64,000 bases of DNA. Source: Aquanectria penicillioides (Eukaryota > Ascomycota > Sordariomycetes > Hypocreales > Nectriaceae). The stretch spans positions 3,224,001-3,288,000 of the forward strand of contig PYIU01000008.1 of assembly GCA_003415625.1 (NCBI GenBank), read 5' to 3'. Position numbers and translations under genes: made by a program. Below, in pieces: positions 10,565-22,745 of this stretch. Below the pieces are notes generated by a model, which did no database searches, was not told the origin of the DNA, and was given only the letters and a program-made list of their open reading frames with translations. Position 1 is the first letter of the stretch, and each line of letters starts with the position of its first letter.

Positions 10565-13375
10565 TTATACATCGTCCATAGCCGACGGACCCCAGTAGCT
10601 CAAAAGGGCTTTCATGCACGCTGCCGCCGTCGCTGCCGCATACTTCTGAAAGACCTTTGTCTTATGACTATCTGCATAGTCACAAGCCCCCTTGATCACT
10701 ATGCAATGGAACGTGTCCCATACACCAGCAGCCTCCATCTCGAAGCCAATAATACCTTCTTGCCGAGCGATTATGTCGCGCTGCGCTCCAGATTTCATCA
10801 CGGTATCACCTGATGCCACTAATCCAAAGTGAATCATGGGCTGCGTTGATCCTTCCTTGAGGCGACGACGTGATAATATTTGGCCATCACATCCACCTAT
10901 ATCACATGGTACTGTATGATCTACATGTTGGTATGATGCCTCAAAGAGCTGATCATGTTGGGCACCTGGATAGTTTGCTTTTAGCTGCGATCTTTTCTGG
11001 AGATCCCGGAGGTAGGTAGTCATTTGAGCCTGTAGCGCTAGAGAAGTGCGATAACCCTTTAGTTTCGCTAATAGGCCTCGAATCTCGGCACTAGGCCTCC
11101 CCAATGAGTCTTGATGTGAACTTTTCCGCGCAAAGTGCTCAGGAAACTGCCGCCCGAGGTCGTACTGAATGATGCCTTCGCTGATAATGACATCTCCCAG
11201 AACGATTTCATCGCATCCTGCGGGGAAGGGAACGGCGCCGCAAATACCAACAATCATGGCGAGTCTGATATTTGGGAAACTTCTGCGGCAATTTGCTGCA
11301 ACTATTGCTGCTTGACTTTTTCCCATACCAGGCATATGGACGAGGACCACGTTTTTGCGACCGATGGACCCCGTAGAATACGTGTTGCTATCGTTGGCAG
11401 CCTTTTCATAAAGAAAATCCTCATCGTCCCAGTAATCGTCGAAAAGAGCCTCAACAGCACTGGCTTCCAAGGTGAGGGCACATATTATTGCAATCTCAAA
11501 GCCATACTTCTCAGGCCTGATCGACCTGGGGCCCCTGGATGCGGCCCGACTGGGGACTTCGTAGGCTGAAATCTGGTCATATCTCTTAATTTGATCTGGG
11601 GTGTTTGTCCGGCTCGTGTTGGGGATATTTTGAATGTACTCCTCATTCACAGGTCGCGATACCCACCCATCTCCCGGCGCACTAGTCCGAGCCTCTGGCT
11701 TAGTAGAAAGGTAACTCATCGTATTGTCCGCTTCTGTGAATGCTCGGTTAAGCCATTCTAAGCGAGAAACTACCCGTTGATAAAGTAAATCTCTCCTTGC
11801 GTGGGAATCCCGATTGTCTGGAGTTTCCACTTTACCCATTAAACCAGTATATTTGAGGCACTCCTCCACTGCCTCTGTAAAAATATGCTTGTGTGAAAAG
11901 TTTTCCCATGTGACCGACTCGAGGGTTTTGAGATATTCCAGGGCCATTTGGTAACGCCAGTTAAGTTGTCGAGTAAGGGGGTCGAAAACACGGTTGGGGA
12001 AGGGTTTGCCAAGCCCAATTTCGAGTAGCAAAATGGCCAAGGCTTGGATCCTAGGACATCTGTGAATAAGGGGCATCGTTTCTGTGTATTCGAAAGCATC
12101 GGAAGCGCATTCTGTGGCCTGTGGGTCAAATGTGATGTACGCCCTCAATGGCAGGCGTTGTGAATCGTCCTGCAGATCTGGCTCTGGCATGAACCAGATC
12201 GTATTGCTGTTCCAAACCCGATGCATCAACTGAGAATTATAAAACTGCCAAAATGCCATTGAAACAACATAAGCGAGGGCAAGTTTCTCTCTGACGCTTA
12301 GAACGTATTGGTTCAAGACATCAGCAAGGCACAGGCCCTTACCTGGAGATGTTCGATGTTTCAATGCCTCGATGCCTAACCGAAACAGTACTCCCTCTTC
12401 AAGCTTCAAGGAGATGCGACAGCCATCATCTTGTTGGAATATTTGGCAAAATCTATCCAGAGGTTCCGGGGCTCTGGGAATTGATGGACACAAAGGTTGA
12501 ACCAACTCATTCTCGCTCGGAGCGAACGCCACGCGTTGGCCAGCCGATCTGGAATCGATATTAGCACCTAGCTACTAGTTTCATCATAAACTTTAGGCAT
12601 ACTCTGATAATTCAATGCAAATATCTTGCCAAGTGCCGTCGGTGATAGACGATGTGAGAACGTCGAAACTGACTGTTCCATCATGACTCTTCCTCGAGCC
12701 CATCAAGACTAGTCTCGTTGGATGCCAACAGCCAACTTCGGTGTCCTGGCGTGCGACGCAAGATTCACATTCAGTGTATGCAGTGAGAGCGGGAAACAAT
12801 GCCTTGAAAAGACGCGAGTGATCCTCTGGCACTGGCATCTCAACAGCATTTTCTAAATCCTCGGCTTGGAGTTGGTGGAGCAGTTTATCACAACTCACAC
12901 TCAAGGCTTCAACAATGAATATGGGATTGCTGAGATAGGAGAAAATATTTCTGCGAAGCACTTTTATGTATTTCTGGTTCCCTACTAGCTCTTGAAAGCT
13001 AGTTAGGGTTTTCTTTTTTCGTGGCCACTAAATACAAGTACTCAGCAAGTGCATTCCTCAGTGGAGGCATTGCCGTTGACAAATCGATGCCGACGATAAG
13101 AAGACACTTACAAAACACATGTCTTCCAATATTTTCAACAGATTAAGAGCTTGTCTTTCGATGTCCGGATCGAACAATGCTTCTGGGTCCTCATCAAGCT
13201 GGATCGAAATCAAGCTCAACTTGGCTTCGATGTTCATGCACACCCCGCATAGGTTGCCAACCATCTGGCCTGTGGGACATGGCGACGCGTGCGGACAGTG
13301 GCTTAATGACTGAATCACTTCGGAGATCTTCCCGGCGCTGACTTCGAGGTAGTCAGCGTTGTTTTGGGCGTCCAT
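10565..13375 (-). CDS. NLR-like protein: DUF7580-like helical region plus PNP_UDP_1 nucleosidase domain
   Basis: Three exons on the minus strand: 13375-13112, 12988-12603 and 12548-10565, giving 877 aa. Donors are GTAAGT and GTATGC; acceptors are TTTCAAGAG and ATTCCAG with a GCTAAT branch site. Residues about 1-490 are mostly helical and match fungal DUF7580-type regions (e.g. ISLKLEEGVLFRLGIEAL, LSVREKLALAYVVSMAFWQF, RVWNSNTIWF). Residues about 565-870 form a purine-nucleoside-phosphorylase/uridine-phosphorylase-fold domain. Its GICGAVP phosphate/nucleoside loop, LGDVIIS, FEMEAAGVWD (ribose-binding M-E) and GACDYADSHK are all present, so the active site appears intact. This combination is typical of fungal NLR-related and vegetative-incompatibility-type proteins, where the PNP domain is an effector or nucleotide-processing module. 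No NACHT or NB-ARC ATPase is present, so it is an NLR fragment architecture and not a full NLR. It is divergent from the RasGEF gene. Confidence 0.8.
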
Positions 13376-13651
13376 CTTGGACGTTTGGATCGTTGAGATA
13401 TTTCTAGATTATCGGTCCCCGCTTCAGCTGACAGCTTTCGGCCACAGCCTCGTCAGGTGCCTCGACAGACGGAGAAATGATTGGACCGTGAAATCTCACC
13501 TCAATCAAGCTCAAATCACGATTCCCCTCTCGACTCCAGGCGTTGAATCGAACAACAGTGCTCTCCAATCGGCGCGTCTTCTATGAGGAAGTTATATGCG
13601 AATCCAGATGAAACACTACAAATAAACCCGCACTAAAGTTGTGCTTTGGCC
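13376..13651. promoter_or_regulatory. Shared divergent promoter, 276 bp
   Basis: Only 276 bp separate the two ATGs of the divergent PNP-domain and RasGEF genes, so their promoters must overlap. I see no convincing known operator; the stretch is GC-rich near the PNP gene. Co-regulation is inferred from geometry alone. Confidence 0.5.
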
Positions 13652-16600
13652 ATGGAGCCAGCAGGGCCCTCTGCAGCAGAGCTTGCAGCTCAGTGCCTCG
13701 CCCAGTTCGACAGGTGTCTTGAGAAAAATACGCTCGCTCACAAACAATGGGCCGAAAATCGAAGAGCAGACTTTCATTTATGGGTTGATGGAGTCGGGGC
13801 CATGGCTGGGAAGACGGCTTCCCTCGATGCGAGGTTTGAATCAAGACGTCGCGAATTGACTCTTGCCAAGTCTCTCCTCGTAAGGCTACGCAACTTCTTG
13901 GATACCTGCTTGCATGCAGAAGAAGCAACGCAGCGAAGGGAAGCCAAAGAGGGAGTAGACGTTGCCATTGATAATCTCGCCTCTATCGCAATTGCAATTC
14001 GGCAGACTGGGCGAAAGTCTCGACTTCTCAAGGCCGACAGACGCTTTGATGCGCACACACTAGAGGCATTTAGAGAATATCTGCAGTGCATGATTCTCAT
14101 TCGCCCGACCTTGGAGGGCGAGGATACTTTTGGAGACCACATTCAAGACCCGTTATGGTGGCGGAAAGAAATCAACGCTAGCCCTACCCCGTTGCAAACT
14201 CGACTGATCGAAGCGAATCTACGGAGAAGACATCGGTTCCTTTATGCTCAGAGACACTCCCAAAAGCTTGCTTACCGACCATCAGAAGCAGCTATATCTC
14301 AGAAGCCGGCCGATCTTTCCCATGCTTCTGGGACGTCGAAAGATATGCAGAAAATACCAACCAGGAGCGAAGTCGGCGAACAGAAGAGGTTGGGGGTTCC
14401 TCTGGCAGCGCTAGCAGAAGTTATCCCGACACTATCCGGGACCTCTGCATCTATTCCAGATAGCAATCTTAGATGGAAGGAATCACAGAGGGTTATCCAG
14501 GCACCAAAAACCCAAATAAGCTCCATCGCCAATGCCGTCAAGTATCCCAAACTTCTTAATCCTAGCGAGTCACGAAAGATGAGCTTAGATCAAGAGGCAA
14601 CAGAGCAACCTAAAATACTAAAATGCCCATGTTGTTGCGAGGCACTACCATATAGCATTTTGGAATCTGAGTCAACATGGAAGTAAGAAGTTATTGCAAC
14701 TCCCCAAGCGACGATCCTAGTGCTTACTTTAGCTTAGAAAACATCTCTCAGCAGATCTCCATCCTTATACCTGCATCGCTGCAGATTGCCCAGTGCCACA
14801 GGTGCTATACCGCACTCGGGCAGAATGGGAAGATCATCTAAAGAAACGCCATCCAAGAAGGTGGAGTTGTCAGTTGTGCAACGATGCATCGAGCAGCAGC
14901 TTTCTAAATGTGAATCATTTAGTCGAGCATGTGCGACAGAATCATCTAGATTCGTTACCAGAGGAGCTTCTAGGGACTGTGTCCCTTTGGCCATCCACCC
15001 CTTTGATTGAGCTCGATACATGTCCTTTATGCCGCTCAATTGGCCCACAGGACGACCCGAGATTGATTGATCACATTTTGGAGCACACGTATGACTTTTC
15101 TCTCCGATCACTGCCTTGGGCGGACGAACCAATTGAACATCTGCGAAGTGCACAATCAGAAGCCTATGATCTCACTTATTTGCAGACGATTGAGTCCTCT
15201 AAGTCACCTTCGTCACCGCTACCATCAATGATGCAGATCTGGTTTGATGATTTACAAATACCTGACCAGGGACAATGGGAAGAAGCAGAAGCGGCGTTGG
15301 ATGATTTGCAACACTCTGAGCCTCAGGAAAATTCTAGCAGAGATATCGGTTATTTCGGTACGAATGATTACTTCGCCACGAAGTCTGAAGCTTTGTCGCT
15401 GGACATACAACCCGGAGGGGCTTCAAGTATCAACACTTTGGAGAGTATCTCATCACTTAGGCGACCAGAGGGTATTGGAGACACCGAATCGTTACAAACT
15501 GCCCGATGGACGTCATCTGAAGGCAGCGAGTCTGGGATGCATCCAGAAGATATTCGAGACACTGAATCCTTACAAAGCGCCCGCTGGACCATATATGACG
15601 GTGACGAGTCTGGTATGCAACAAGAGGATATTAGAGACACCGAATCGTTCCGAAGCGCCACATGGACTACATCAGAAGGCGGCGAATCTGGTAAGTGACA
15701 AAGATTATTGATGTTGCGCCTTCCCGATTTCAAGATGGAGAACTAAAAAAGACGGTAGATAGAATTTCGAATCCTCCTCAACCGGATAGCCCCGGGGAAT
15801 TCTCACAAGCAGCAAATATTGCCGGTAACAAGAACTCAGTCGAATTATTACTAACATTCGCTAAACGGAGTAGGCAATACCTTGGAGGCTCCGGAGAGCA
15901 TCTCGAATGTTCCAGAGACCAGACGTCACCAACGTCCACCCACACCTCCACATCCAAATACCGATGCTTCTTCATCCTCATCATATTTTGGAAAAGCCAG
16001 AAGTTCTAAGGTTGACGCTCACTTCGGGGGAAACCAATCGACTCGACCTGATAGTCCTCCATCTCAAGAACTTGCTATTTTCCTAGGTCTCGAGTATGGC
16101 GATGAATTATCATTGGATTTGAATAGACCCCAACCTCTAGTGAAATCAGGGTCTCTTCGGGCGCTAGTCGAACACCTTACGCGTCACGACAGGCTTGACT
16201 CCAACTTCAACACCGCTTTTCTCCTTACTTACCCGTCATTCACAACCCGGGAAGAACTATTCGATCATCTTGTTTACCGTTTCAACATTCCCAAGCCAAT
16301 TGGTCTTTCTCAAGCCGACCAAGAGACATGGGTAGAAAAGAAGCAGAAGCCTGTCCGTTTCCGGGTCGTCAATATCCTAACCAGTTGGTTCAAAAGCCAC
16401 TGGACAGATACTGACGAAGCCTCAAAACTCTTCATTCAACGCGTCTACGCATTTATTGAGGACACCATTGAGCCTTCAGAAATCCCTGGCTATAGGTCTC
16501 TAGTAGCTGTTCTAAAGCAGAGAGCCGAAGGAAAAGAGGACCCTTCTAGAAACCCTAAGTCAGCATCAAGGTCGATGGCGCCACCGCCTATCTTACCACA

Positions 16601-17660
16601 CAATATGAGGAGAATACGATTTTTCGATATAGATATCGTCGAATTTGCCCGACACTTTACACTGATCGAGTCTGAACTATTTTCCAAGATCAAACCAACG
16701 GAGTGGCTTGACAAAGCGTGGCAAGGCAAAATCGATGATGGGAAACCGAGCCATGCTCCAAACATAAGAGCGCTTATTCGTCATTCCAATCAGATAACTG
16801 GTTGGGTGTCGGAAATAATCTTGTCTCAAGTAGAAGTAAGGAAACGTGCTGCTTTGATCAGGCAATTTATACGTATCGCTGAGGTGGGTTGATCGATCAG
16901 GGATAAAAGTGTCAGATGATGGCAGACACTAACAAAAGAATAGCAATGCCGCACATTCAACAACTTTTCGACCGTGACTTCTATCATTCTCGCAATTCAA
17001 TCAGCACCAATCACTCGTCTCAAAAGGACATGGGATCAAATATCACAGCCCACGCAAACACTTCTAGCCTCTTTGGATGGTCTAATATCCCGATCCAATA
17101 GCTTCGGCAAGTATCGAGAAGTACTGAGCAATGCACAGCCACCCGTTGCTCCGTTTCTTGGTATTTTCCAATCTCCCCATGACATGAAATTCTTCTTAGG
17201 CCCCTAATAATTCGATTAGGTGTCTTCTTGAGCGACCTTGCATCTATCAATGATTCGATGCCGTCCATTATTAACAGAACCAGATATATAAATTTCAACA
17301 AATATATGAAAACTGCAGAAATAATTCGCGATATTCAGGGGTTCCAAGATATACCATACTCGTTTCAACCGGTCCATGAGTTGCAGGATTTCATTCTGAG
17401 AAACGTCGAAGCCGCTGGGGACTTGGCTGAGATGTACGAGAGGAGTCTGATGGTTGAGCCTCGTGAAGCAGCAGATGAGAAGATTTCGAGGTATGTGAAC
17501 ATCTTCATTTCACAAATATATCCCAATTCCGACCTCATAGCTACCTGTCGTAAATCTAACAAAAACGCCGCACCAATTACACACCATGCATTGGAAACTC
17601 ACCTGTATGCTGACTTGCAAATCGCACTCTAGGATTCTTGCCGAATCGGGATTTTTGTAG
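13652..17660 (+). CDS. Ras guanine-nucleotide exchange factor fused to an NLR-accessory-type C2H2 N-terminus
   Basis: Six exons: 13652-14682, 14738-15690, 15874-16883, 16944-17160, 17220-17490 and 17633-17660, giving 1169 aa. Residues 1-90 carry the motif found at the start of many fungal NLR, ankyrin and acuF-type C2H2 proteins (LAAQCLAQFDRCL, WAENRRADFHLWVDGVGAMA, SLDARF). Residues about 325-470 are Cys/His-rich zinc-finger-like units (CPCCCEALP, HPYTCIAADCP, WSCQLCND, CPLCRSIGP with DHILEHTYDF). A 26-residue tandem repeat follows. Residues about 745-860 are the RasGEF N-terminal (REM) domain, and about 913-1165 the Cdc25 catalytic domain (FDIDIVEFARHFTLIESELF, KIKPTEW, CRTFNNFSTVTSIILAI, FLGVFLSDLASINDS). 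The last 28-nt exon restores the RILAESGFL end typical of Cdc25-type GEFs. The protein should activate Ras-family GTPases at membranes. The 183-nt intron 15691-15873 is the least certain junction. Confidence 0.8.
15468..15690 (+). repeat. In-gene tandem repeat, 78-bp unit, about 2.9 copies
   Basis: Units start at 15468, 15546 and 15624, exactly 78 bp apart. Each encodes a 26-aa unit with the core DTESLQSARWT followed by an acidic-glycine ESG segment. The array ends at the exon boundary. It lies between the C2H2 part and the RasGEF N domain, probably as a flexible linker. Confidence 0.85.
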
Positions 17661-18256
17661 ACAGCCGTGCGTCAGGTAATCAAGCTACCGAAAAAAGCTG
17701 ATATATGCGTTACGAAGGTTTCTCCGTCATCAAGGTCTTACATGTTATTAGAGTAGTATCCATTGGAAAGCAACCAGTTGATATCAGATAATTTTTTTGT
17801 GGACAAGATGCATCTAAAATACATGCTCTCGGTATTGTGTATGGACTTGAGGAACGACATGGTGCATCTCAATTGGGTTGGTGAATTCCTGTATTACAGC
17901 TTTCTTCCAGAATGTCCCCCACCGATGTTCATGTTTCTAAACGGTCCGTGATAGGTCGGATGTACAACATTATGATACTTATTCTCTGTGTAATAATAAT
18001 CCTGTTAACCCCGATCTTAAATTCTCTTACATGCCCAACCTAATGGTCGGCTTAGGGAGGGTTAACATCGTTCATATCATCAGTGACGACTTACATTAAA
18101 TAAAAAAGCGAGCGAAAAGGCCACTTAACATCTATATGTGCTCTATAAATCAATTTTATACTCTCTTATGTAGACCCACACCATCTATATTTCACGCCTT
18201 GTGCCTGCAGTTTTTTCATTCTAAAACTCTCGGATTAATACTCGTCGCGCCATTCT
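17661..18256. other. Convergent 3' intergenic region
   Basis: AT-rich spacer between the convergent RasGEF and MFS genes. No recognisable coding sequence. Confidence 0.55.
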
Positions 18257-19806
18257 TCAAGTACTGAATTTGCTCCTTTGTCTCAGCTTAGCTCCATATA
18301 GGTAGAAGACAATAGGAATCGGAATCCCTAGTGTTGCAATCCCACCCAACACCGTGCTAGCCCAATTTACGCCCAGAGAGTTGAACATCGTCTTTGCGAA
18401 GAGGGGAAATCCGGCTCCACAAAGAGAACGAATAATCGCACTACCAGCATTGACAGAGGCAACGACTGGTAAATAAGTGTCGATTAAGTAGTTCAGGAGT
18501 TGTTGGAAAATGATGAGAATCCCTACCCCAGTGAATATACCGGAGACTGCCGGGACGATCCAGTGAATGTCAACACGGTAGCCTGACCACCCGAACCAGA
18601 AAATTCCCGCAGCAAAGAATATTGCCCCGGTCATTGCAGGAGGCAATCTCCACTCCGGCACTGCTTGGTTGTTGTTTGCTTTGAGCTTTCGACGATATGC
18701 TGGTTGTGCGTAGATGATGAGGTAAATGCCTCCTCCGAGAACACCAATCACCATACCGAGGTAGCATAAGCCACCATTTCCAGCACTCATTCCGTGGATA
18801 CTTTGGAATACAATAGGGTATGCGGTCAGGAAGAGGTATACAATGCCGTAAATAAATGCGAGATATAGGGAAATGAGGAGAACGAGTGGCTCGGTGAAAA
18901 GGAGAACAATGGGTCGGGTTAGATATTTCGTGGTGAACTCCCGAATGTTAACTTCCATTTCCTCCTGCTCTGAATGGATGGCCCAATTGCCAGTTTCCTT
19001 CCTGAGTTGTGCGGCCTTCTTAGTCAAGATCGACGGCGCATAAGTTTCATCGAGAAAAATAAGATCGAGCAGTAGGGCTGCGAACCCCATGATGCTCGCT
19101 AACCAGCAAGTCCATCGCCAACCAAGGAATGACTCGGCAATAAATCCTCCTACTGAGGGAGCAAGAAATGGCCCCATAAGAATAGTCATGGAGAAAATTG
19201 TTGTCGCAGCACCTCTGGATTTTCCATCAAATGTATCTGCGAAAACACCTGCCACGATTGTCATGGGCGATGCACCGAAGATCCCACTCCAAAATCGACA
19301 AATCAGTACTGTCTGGACATCCTTTCCAGCTGCCACCCCGAGCGAGAATATCGTAAATCCCAACATACCGAGAATGATGGGCGTCGATCGACCCTTGAGC
19401 TCGGAATATGGAGCCCAGAACAGCGGTCCCGTAGCAAAGCCTAGGACGTAAAGAGATACGCCCAATGTTCCTATTTCATGAGAAACACCAAACTCTGCAG
19501 CAAATTGGCTAGTGGCTGCTGAGAAGAGAGCTGAATTCAGAGCCACAGTGAATGTAGACAGTGCCAATGGAATTGTCAAAAAAAGTCTAGCATTACGCAA
19601 AGCAGCGGTAAGCATCAGACGATGGATAGCATCTTTCATCAAACGTACTTTTTTAACAATGACCAGTTGTACGGGTGCATCGGGTCATCATCCCCCACAA
19701 AGTCAACCAACGTCGCACGCTTTGTTTGGACTGGCGCTGGAACCACCCGGTCTTCATCCGCCCCGGCCATCTGTTCGAAAGACGCTCCTGTCGATGGAGT
19801 TTCCAT
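18257..19806 (-). CDS. MFS multidrug/polyamine-type transporter (DHA1 family)
   Basis: Two exons, 19806-19649 and 19586-18257 (intron 19587-19648, GTACGT to GCTAG), giving 495 aa. Exon 1 supplies the cytosolic N-terminus that ends in DDPMHPYNWSLLKK, the hallmark W before TM1 in this family. Exon 2 continues LFLTIPLALSTFTVALNSAL. Twelve hydrophobic segments are visible. Motif A-like GPLFWAPYSELKGRSTPII follows TM2, motif C-like ILMGPFLAPSVGGFIAE lies in TM5, and FWSGIFGASPMTIVAGVFAD in TM4. Family members are proton antiporters exporting drugs, polyamines or secondary metabolites at the plasma membrane; the substrate is unknown. It is codirectional with the downstream-numbered M20 gene, and three GATA motifs lie about 390-440 bp upstream. 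Confidence 0.9.
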
Positions 19807-20821
19807 TTTGGATCACTTTTGACGTTGTACTTTGAGCGGAAGAATGGAGTAGCAATATCCCGGAAGTCGCTAATGTGAAGACTTGATTGGGAACAGAACA
19901 ACACGCCCAAAGCTAAGTCTATATAAATGAGAATGGAACATGGAGCAGCGAAATTGGCAAACCCAGCACATGTATCAAATCGTTGGTCACGTAATGGAAT
20001 TGGCATAAGATTCAGGTCCGCAATCTAGTCTGCCGACCACTCAGGCAGTAGAACGTCGAATGAAGGTCGGCAAATCGAAGTTCTGTTTTAGCGACCGGCA
20101 TTTTGCTCCGGCGCTACCATCACGAGAAGCCCCTAGGTAGGACCGTAGGAGCCCCACATGAAATCAGGGTAATGATTAGCATCGCCTGTTGTGATTATCG
20201 AGCCCACTCTTATCGTGCTTGCGTCAAGCGATACGAGTGATAACCATACGTCCCGAACCGATTAGGACATTCTAATAGGATTCGAGATTTTCAAGCTAGT
20301 TAGAGCATGCAGCTGAAAGATTTGAGCTTCGTTGTTTTTATTTCCTAATGTATCAGTGTCAATTTGAACTTCGTCAGCCACAGCAAACGCAACCAGCAAA
20401 GGTTTTTGATGGGAAATGGTAAACTTTCACCGCAGGAATTGCATGTGGGAGTTTTGGAATTACTCTCTAACCTAGTTGTCATGGAAAAATTCTACATGAG
20501 GCGTATGAATAATTGTATGATGATATCTATTGACGCACAGTTCCATGCAGAGCCTCACATGTGGAATGGTTGGTGTAGGGTAGCTTTTCTGGGAGGATTG
20601 TTCTTCTATAGCCAGTTTTAGGTTAGTATTCCATTCCTAATGAAATGCAATTTCAGCTTCGTGAAAGGGATTGTTCCAAATTATTCGAAGTTTTCATGGG
20701 ATAAATAAACCTTTGATAAAAACGTCACAGATGGGACAACTTCTGGAATATGGTCTGAAAAATACGGGTATGATGATATCATCAATTCTAAACCCCTTCT
20801 GCGGGTTCTCTTTTTATAGGT
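19807..20821. other. Intergenic, promoter of the MFS gene
   Basis: No gene recognised. It contains the GATA-motif group at 20195-20243. Two weakly similar stretches (near 20510 and 20765, both with ATGATGATATC) may be coincidental. Confidence 0.45.
20195..20243. promoter_or_regulatory. Cluster of three HGATAR (AreA/NIT2-type) motifs
   Basis: CGATAA on the minus strand at 20195-20200 and 20210-20215, and TGATAA on the plus strand at 20238-20243: three sites in 49 bp. About 0.15 would be expected by chance in that length. They lie upstream of the MFS start at 19806. GATA factors of this type control nitrogen catabolism in ascomycetes; binding here is inferred. Confidence 0.35.
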
Positions 20822-22159
20822 CTACATATCGAAATGTCTTTTTGCTTCCGATGAGAATTGTTCATCGGCTAGAATCCTCCAACCAAGCATAGCCATCCCC
20901 TTAGAGCACTTGATGGCCTCTTCATGGGCTTCCGCTGTCGCCGCCGCTTTGGCAAACTCGGGGTGATGACCTGGAATACCAGGATCTGTAGGAATGCAAA
21001 ATACACCGTGAAAGCTTGGAACCTCGTACGAGATATTACCTATGTAAAGGATATTTTATTAGCGCAAGGACCTCGTCTGATTGTGTTCAAGAAAAGAGGG
21101 ATGGAAGCATCTCGTACCCATGTCTGTGGATATAGTGGCAGGCTCATCCTGCTTGAAAGTCACATTTCGACTTAGGAAAGACATCTCTTCGACATATGCT
21201 TCGCATAGTGGCTCATTTATACGTAGGTCTTTATACATCAATGCTCTGGTAGAACATATTAGCCAATCTTGCTGTGTCGCCACTTGTGAGTATGCTTACG
21301 GAATATAATCGACTGTGCAGCCAGTTGCAGTCGCAGACGCTTCAAAGCACGCCTTGACTCTTTTCAGGAGCGCATCGGCCCGTGACGCATTGGAACTTCG
21401 GATATTCCAATTCATCCTGGTATAATGAGGGATGACATTGGGAGCCTCCCCTCCCACTTCGATGATTCCATGAATACGCTCATCTGGTTGAATCTGCTGT
21501 CTGAGCATGGAGATACTGCTATAGGCAGCTACGGCGGCGTCAAGGGCATTGATTCCATCCCAAGGGTCACCAGCAGCATGAGCACCACGTCCATGGTACT
21601 CCACCCGCAACTTATGACTTGCAATAGTTTTGAGACCAGCAAGACCATGGCAGCCCTCCCCGTATGCATGGGATGAAATTGGATGAGACATGATAGCCGC
21701 TGCAATGTCATCGCTCAAAGCGCCAGCGTCAATGAGTTTGACTTTGCCTCCGCCACCTTCTTCTGCGGGCGTGCCAAGAATTCTGACCGTGCCTGCAATG
21801 TGGAGGCTCGTCAAGGTCTTTGCCAGTCCCATGAAAGCAGCCATAGAGCTGGTTGCAATTAAATTGTGGCCGCATCCGTGTCCAATGCCGGGCAAAGCGT
21901 CATATTCAGCGCAGAAAACCACCAGGCGACCGCCTTGACCAATTTCGGCCATAAACGACGTTTCTAGACCGTAGGCGTGGCGAGCAACCTTGAAACCTCG
22001 GCTCTCCAAGAAATCGCATAGCGTATCGTGTGCGAAGCGCTCCTCATATGCAACCTCTGGATGGCTATGGATTTCCAAGTTCAGCTTTCGTAGAGCTTCA
22101 GCTTCATCATCTATCGCCTTGGCGACGATTTGACGTGCTGTGATGTAAGTGTTGGTCAT
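20822..22159 (-). CDS. M20 family metallo-amidohydrolase (peptidase M20 domain-containing 2-like)
   Basis: Three exons: 22159-21300, 21245-21118 and 21039-20822, giving 401 aa. The protein opens with a short helix, then LRKLNLEIHSHPEVAYEE. Metal-site blocks are intact: FCAEYDALPGIGHGCGHNLI (Asp, His), GTPAEEGGGGK (Glu-Glu, the catalytic base and ligand), SHAYGEG, GRGAHAAGDPW in the dimerisation lid, and the final HHPEF His ligand with a PSFHGVFCIPT strand. It belongs to the M20D amidohydrolases that hydrolyse N-acyl, carbamoyl or dipeptide amide bonds in the cytosol. The exact substrate cannot be told. It is divergent from the Zn2Cys6 gene and is followed by an exporter-type MFS on the same strand, suggesting a catabolic cluster. 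Confidence 0.92.
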
Positions 22160-22745
22160 CTTTCTTGAGTTGTGTTTTCCTGTCGGGAGATGAACGATGA
22201 ATTGATGCGACGAATTGGCTATCCGTGATATTAAAAAGTGAACGACTGGTTGACATACATCTCATCACTGCTCCTTTCCATTGGCTCAACGAGATCTGCT
22301 AAGCACATTGCGTCTCTATGTTAGGTGAGGTGGGTCATGAGTCGTCAGATTCTCCTCACTTAATCCCCTCTCATACTAGACTGGACCAGGACCTTGTGCT
22401 TTCTCCCAATTGAGAAGAGCTGACTGCGGGGGATTTGCCGACGAGATATGGCTTGAGCGGTGATTGGCCGTTTCGGCTAATTCGCCATACGAAAAGTGTC
22501 GAAGCGAGCCATTGTTCTGATAAGGTCACACACAAGGCACGCGTCATAGCAACATCTCGCCATTTTAGCGAAATATGTGACTAGCATTTTCTGAGACAAG
22601 ACTTCCAAAATACCCGATAAATATGGATGTGTGCTCCAACACCCATGTCCCATCGGCGCTTCTTGCTTCTGCATGAAACATGAAACCTGTCGCCTAATCT
22701 ACCCGCCTAATCAGTCCGCCAACATCAACCTACAAGCCATGTAAT
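22160..22745. promoter_or_regulatory. Divergent promoter between the M20 amidohydrolase and Zn2Cys6 genes
   Basis: A 586-bp region between divergent starts. A CGG-N7-CCG arrangement lies at 22458-22470, with ATTGG (a reverse CCAAT box) inside it and another CGG at 22474-22476. This is the kind of inverted triplet pair bound by Zn2Cys6 dimers. HGATAR sites are at 22518-22523 and 22615-22620. The triplet pair is a candidate operator for the neighbouring regulator, which is inference only. Confidence 0.35.
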
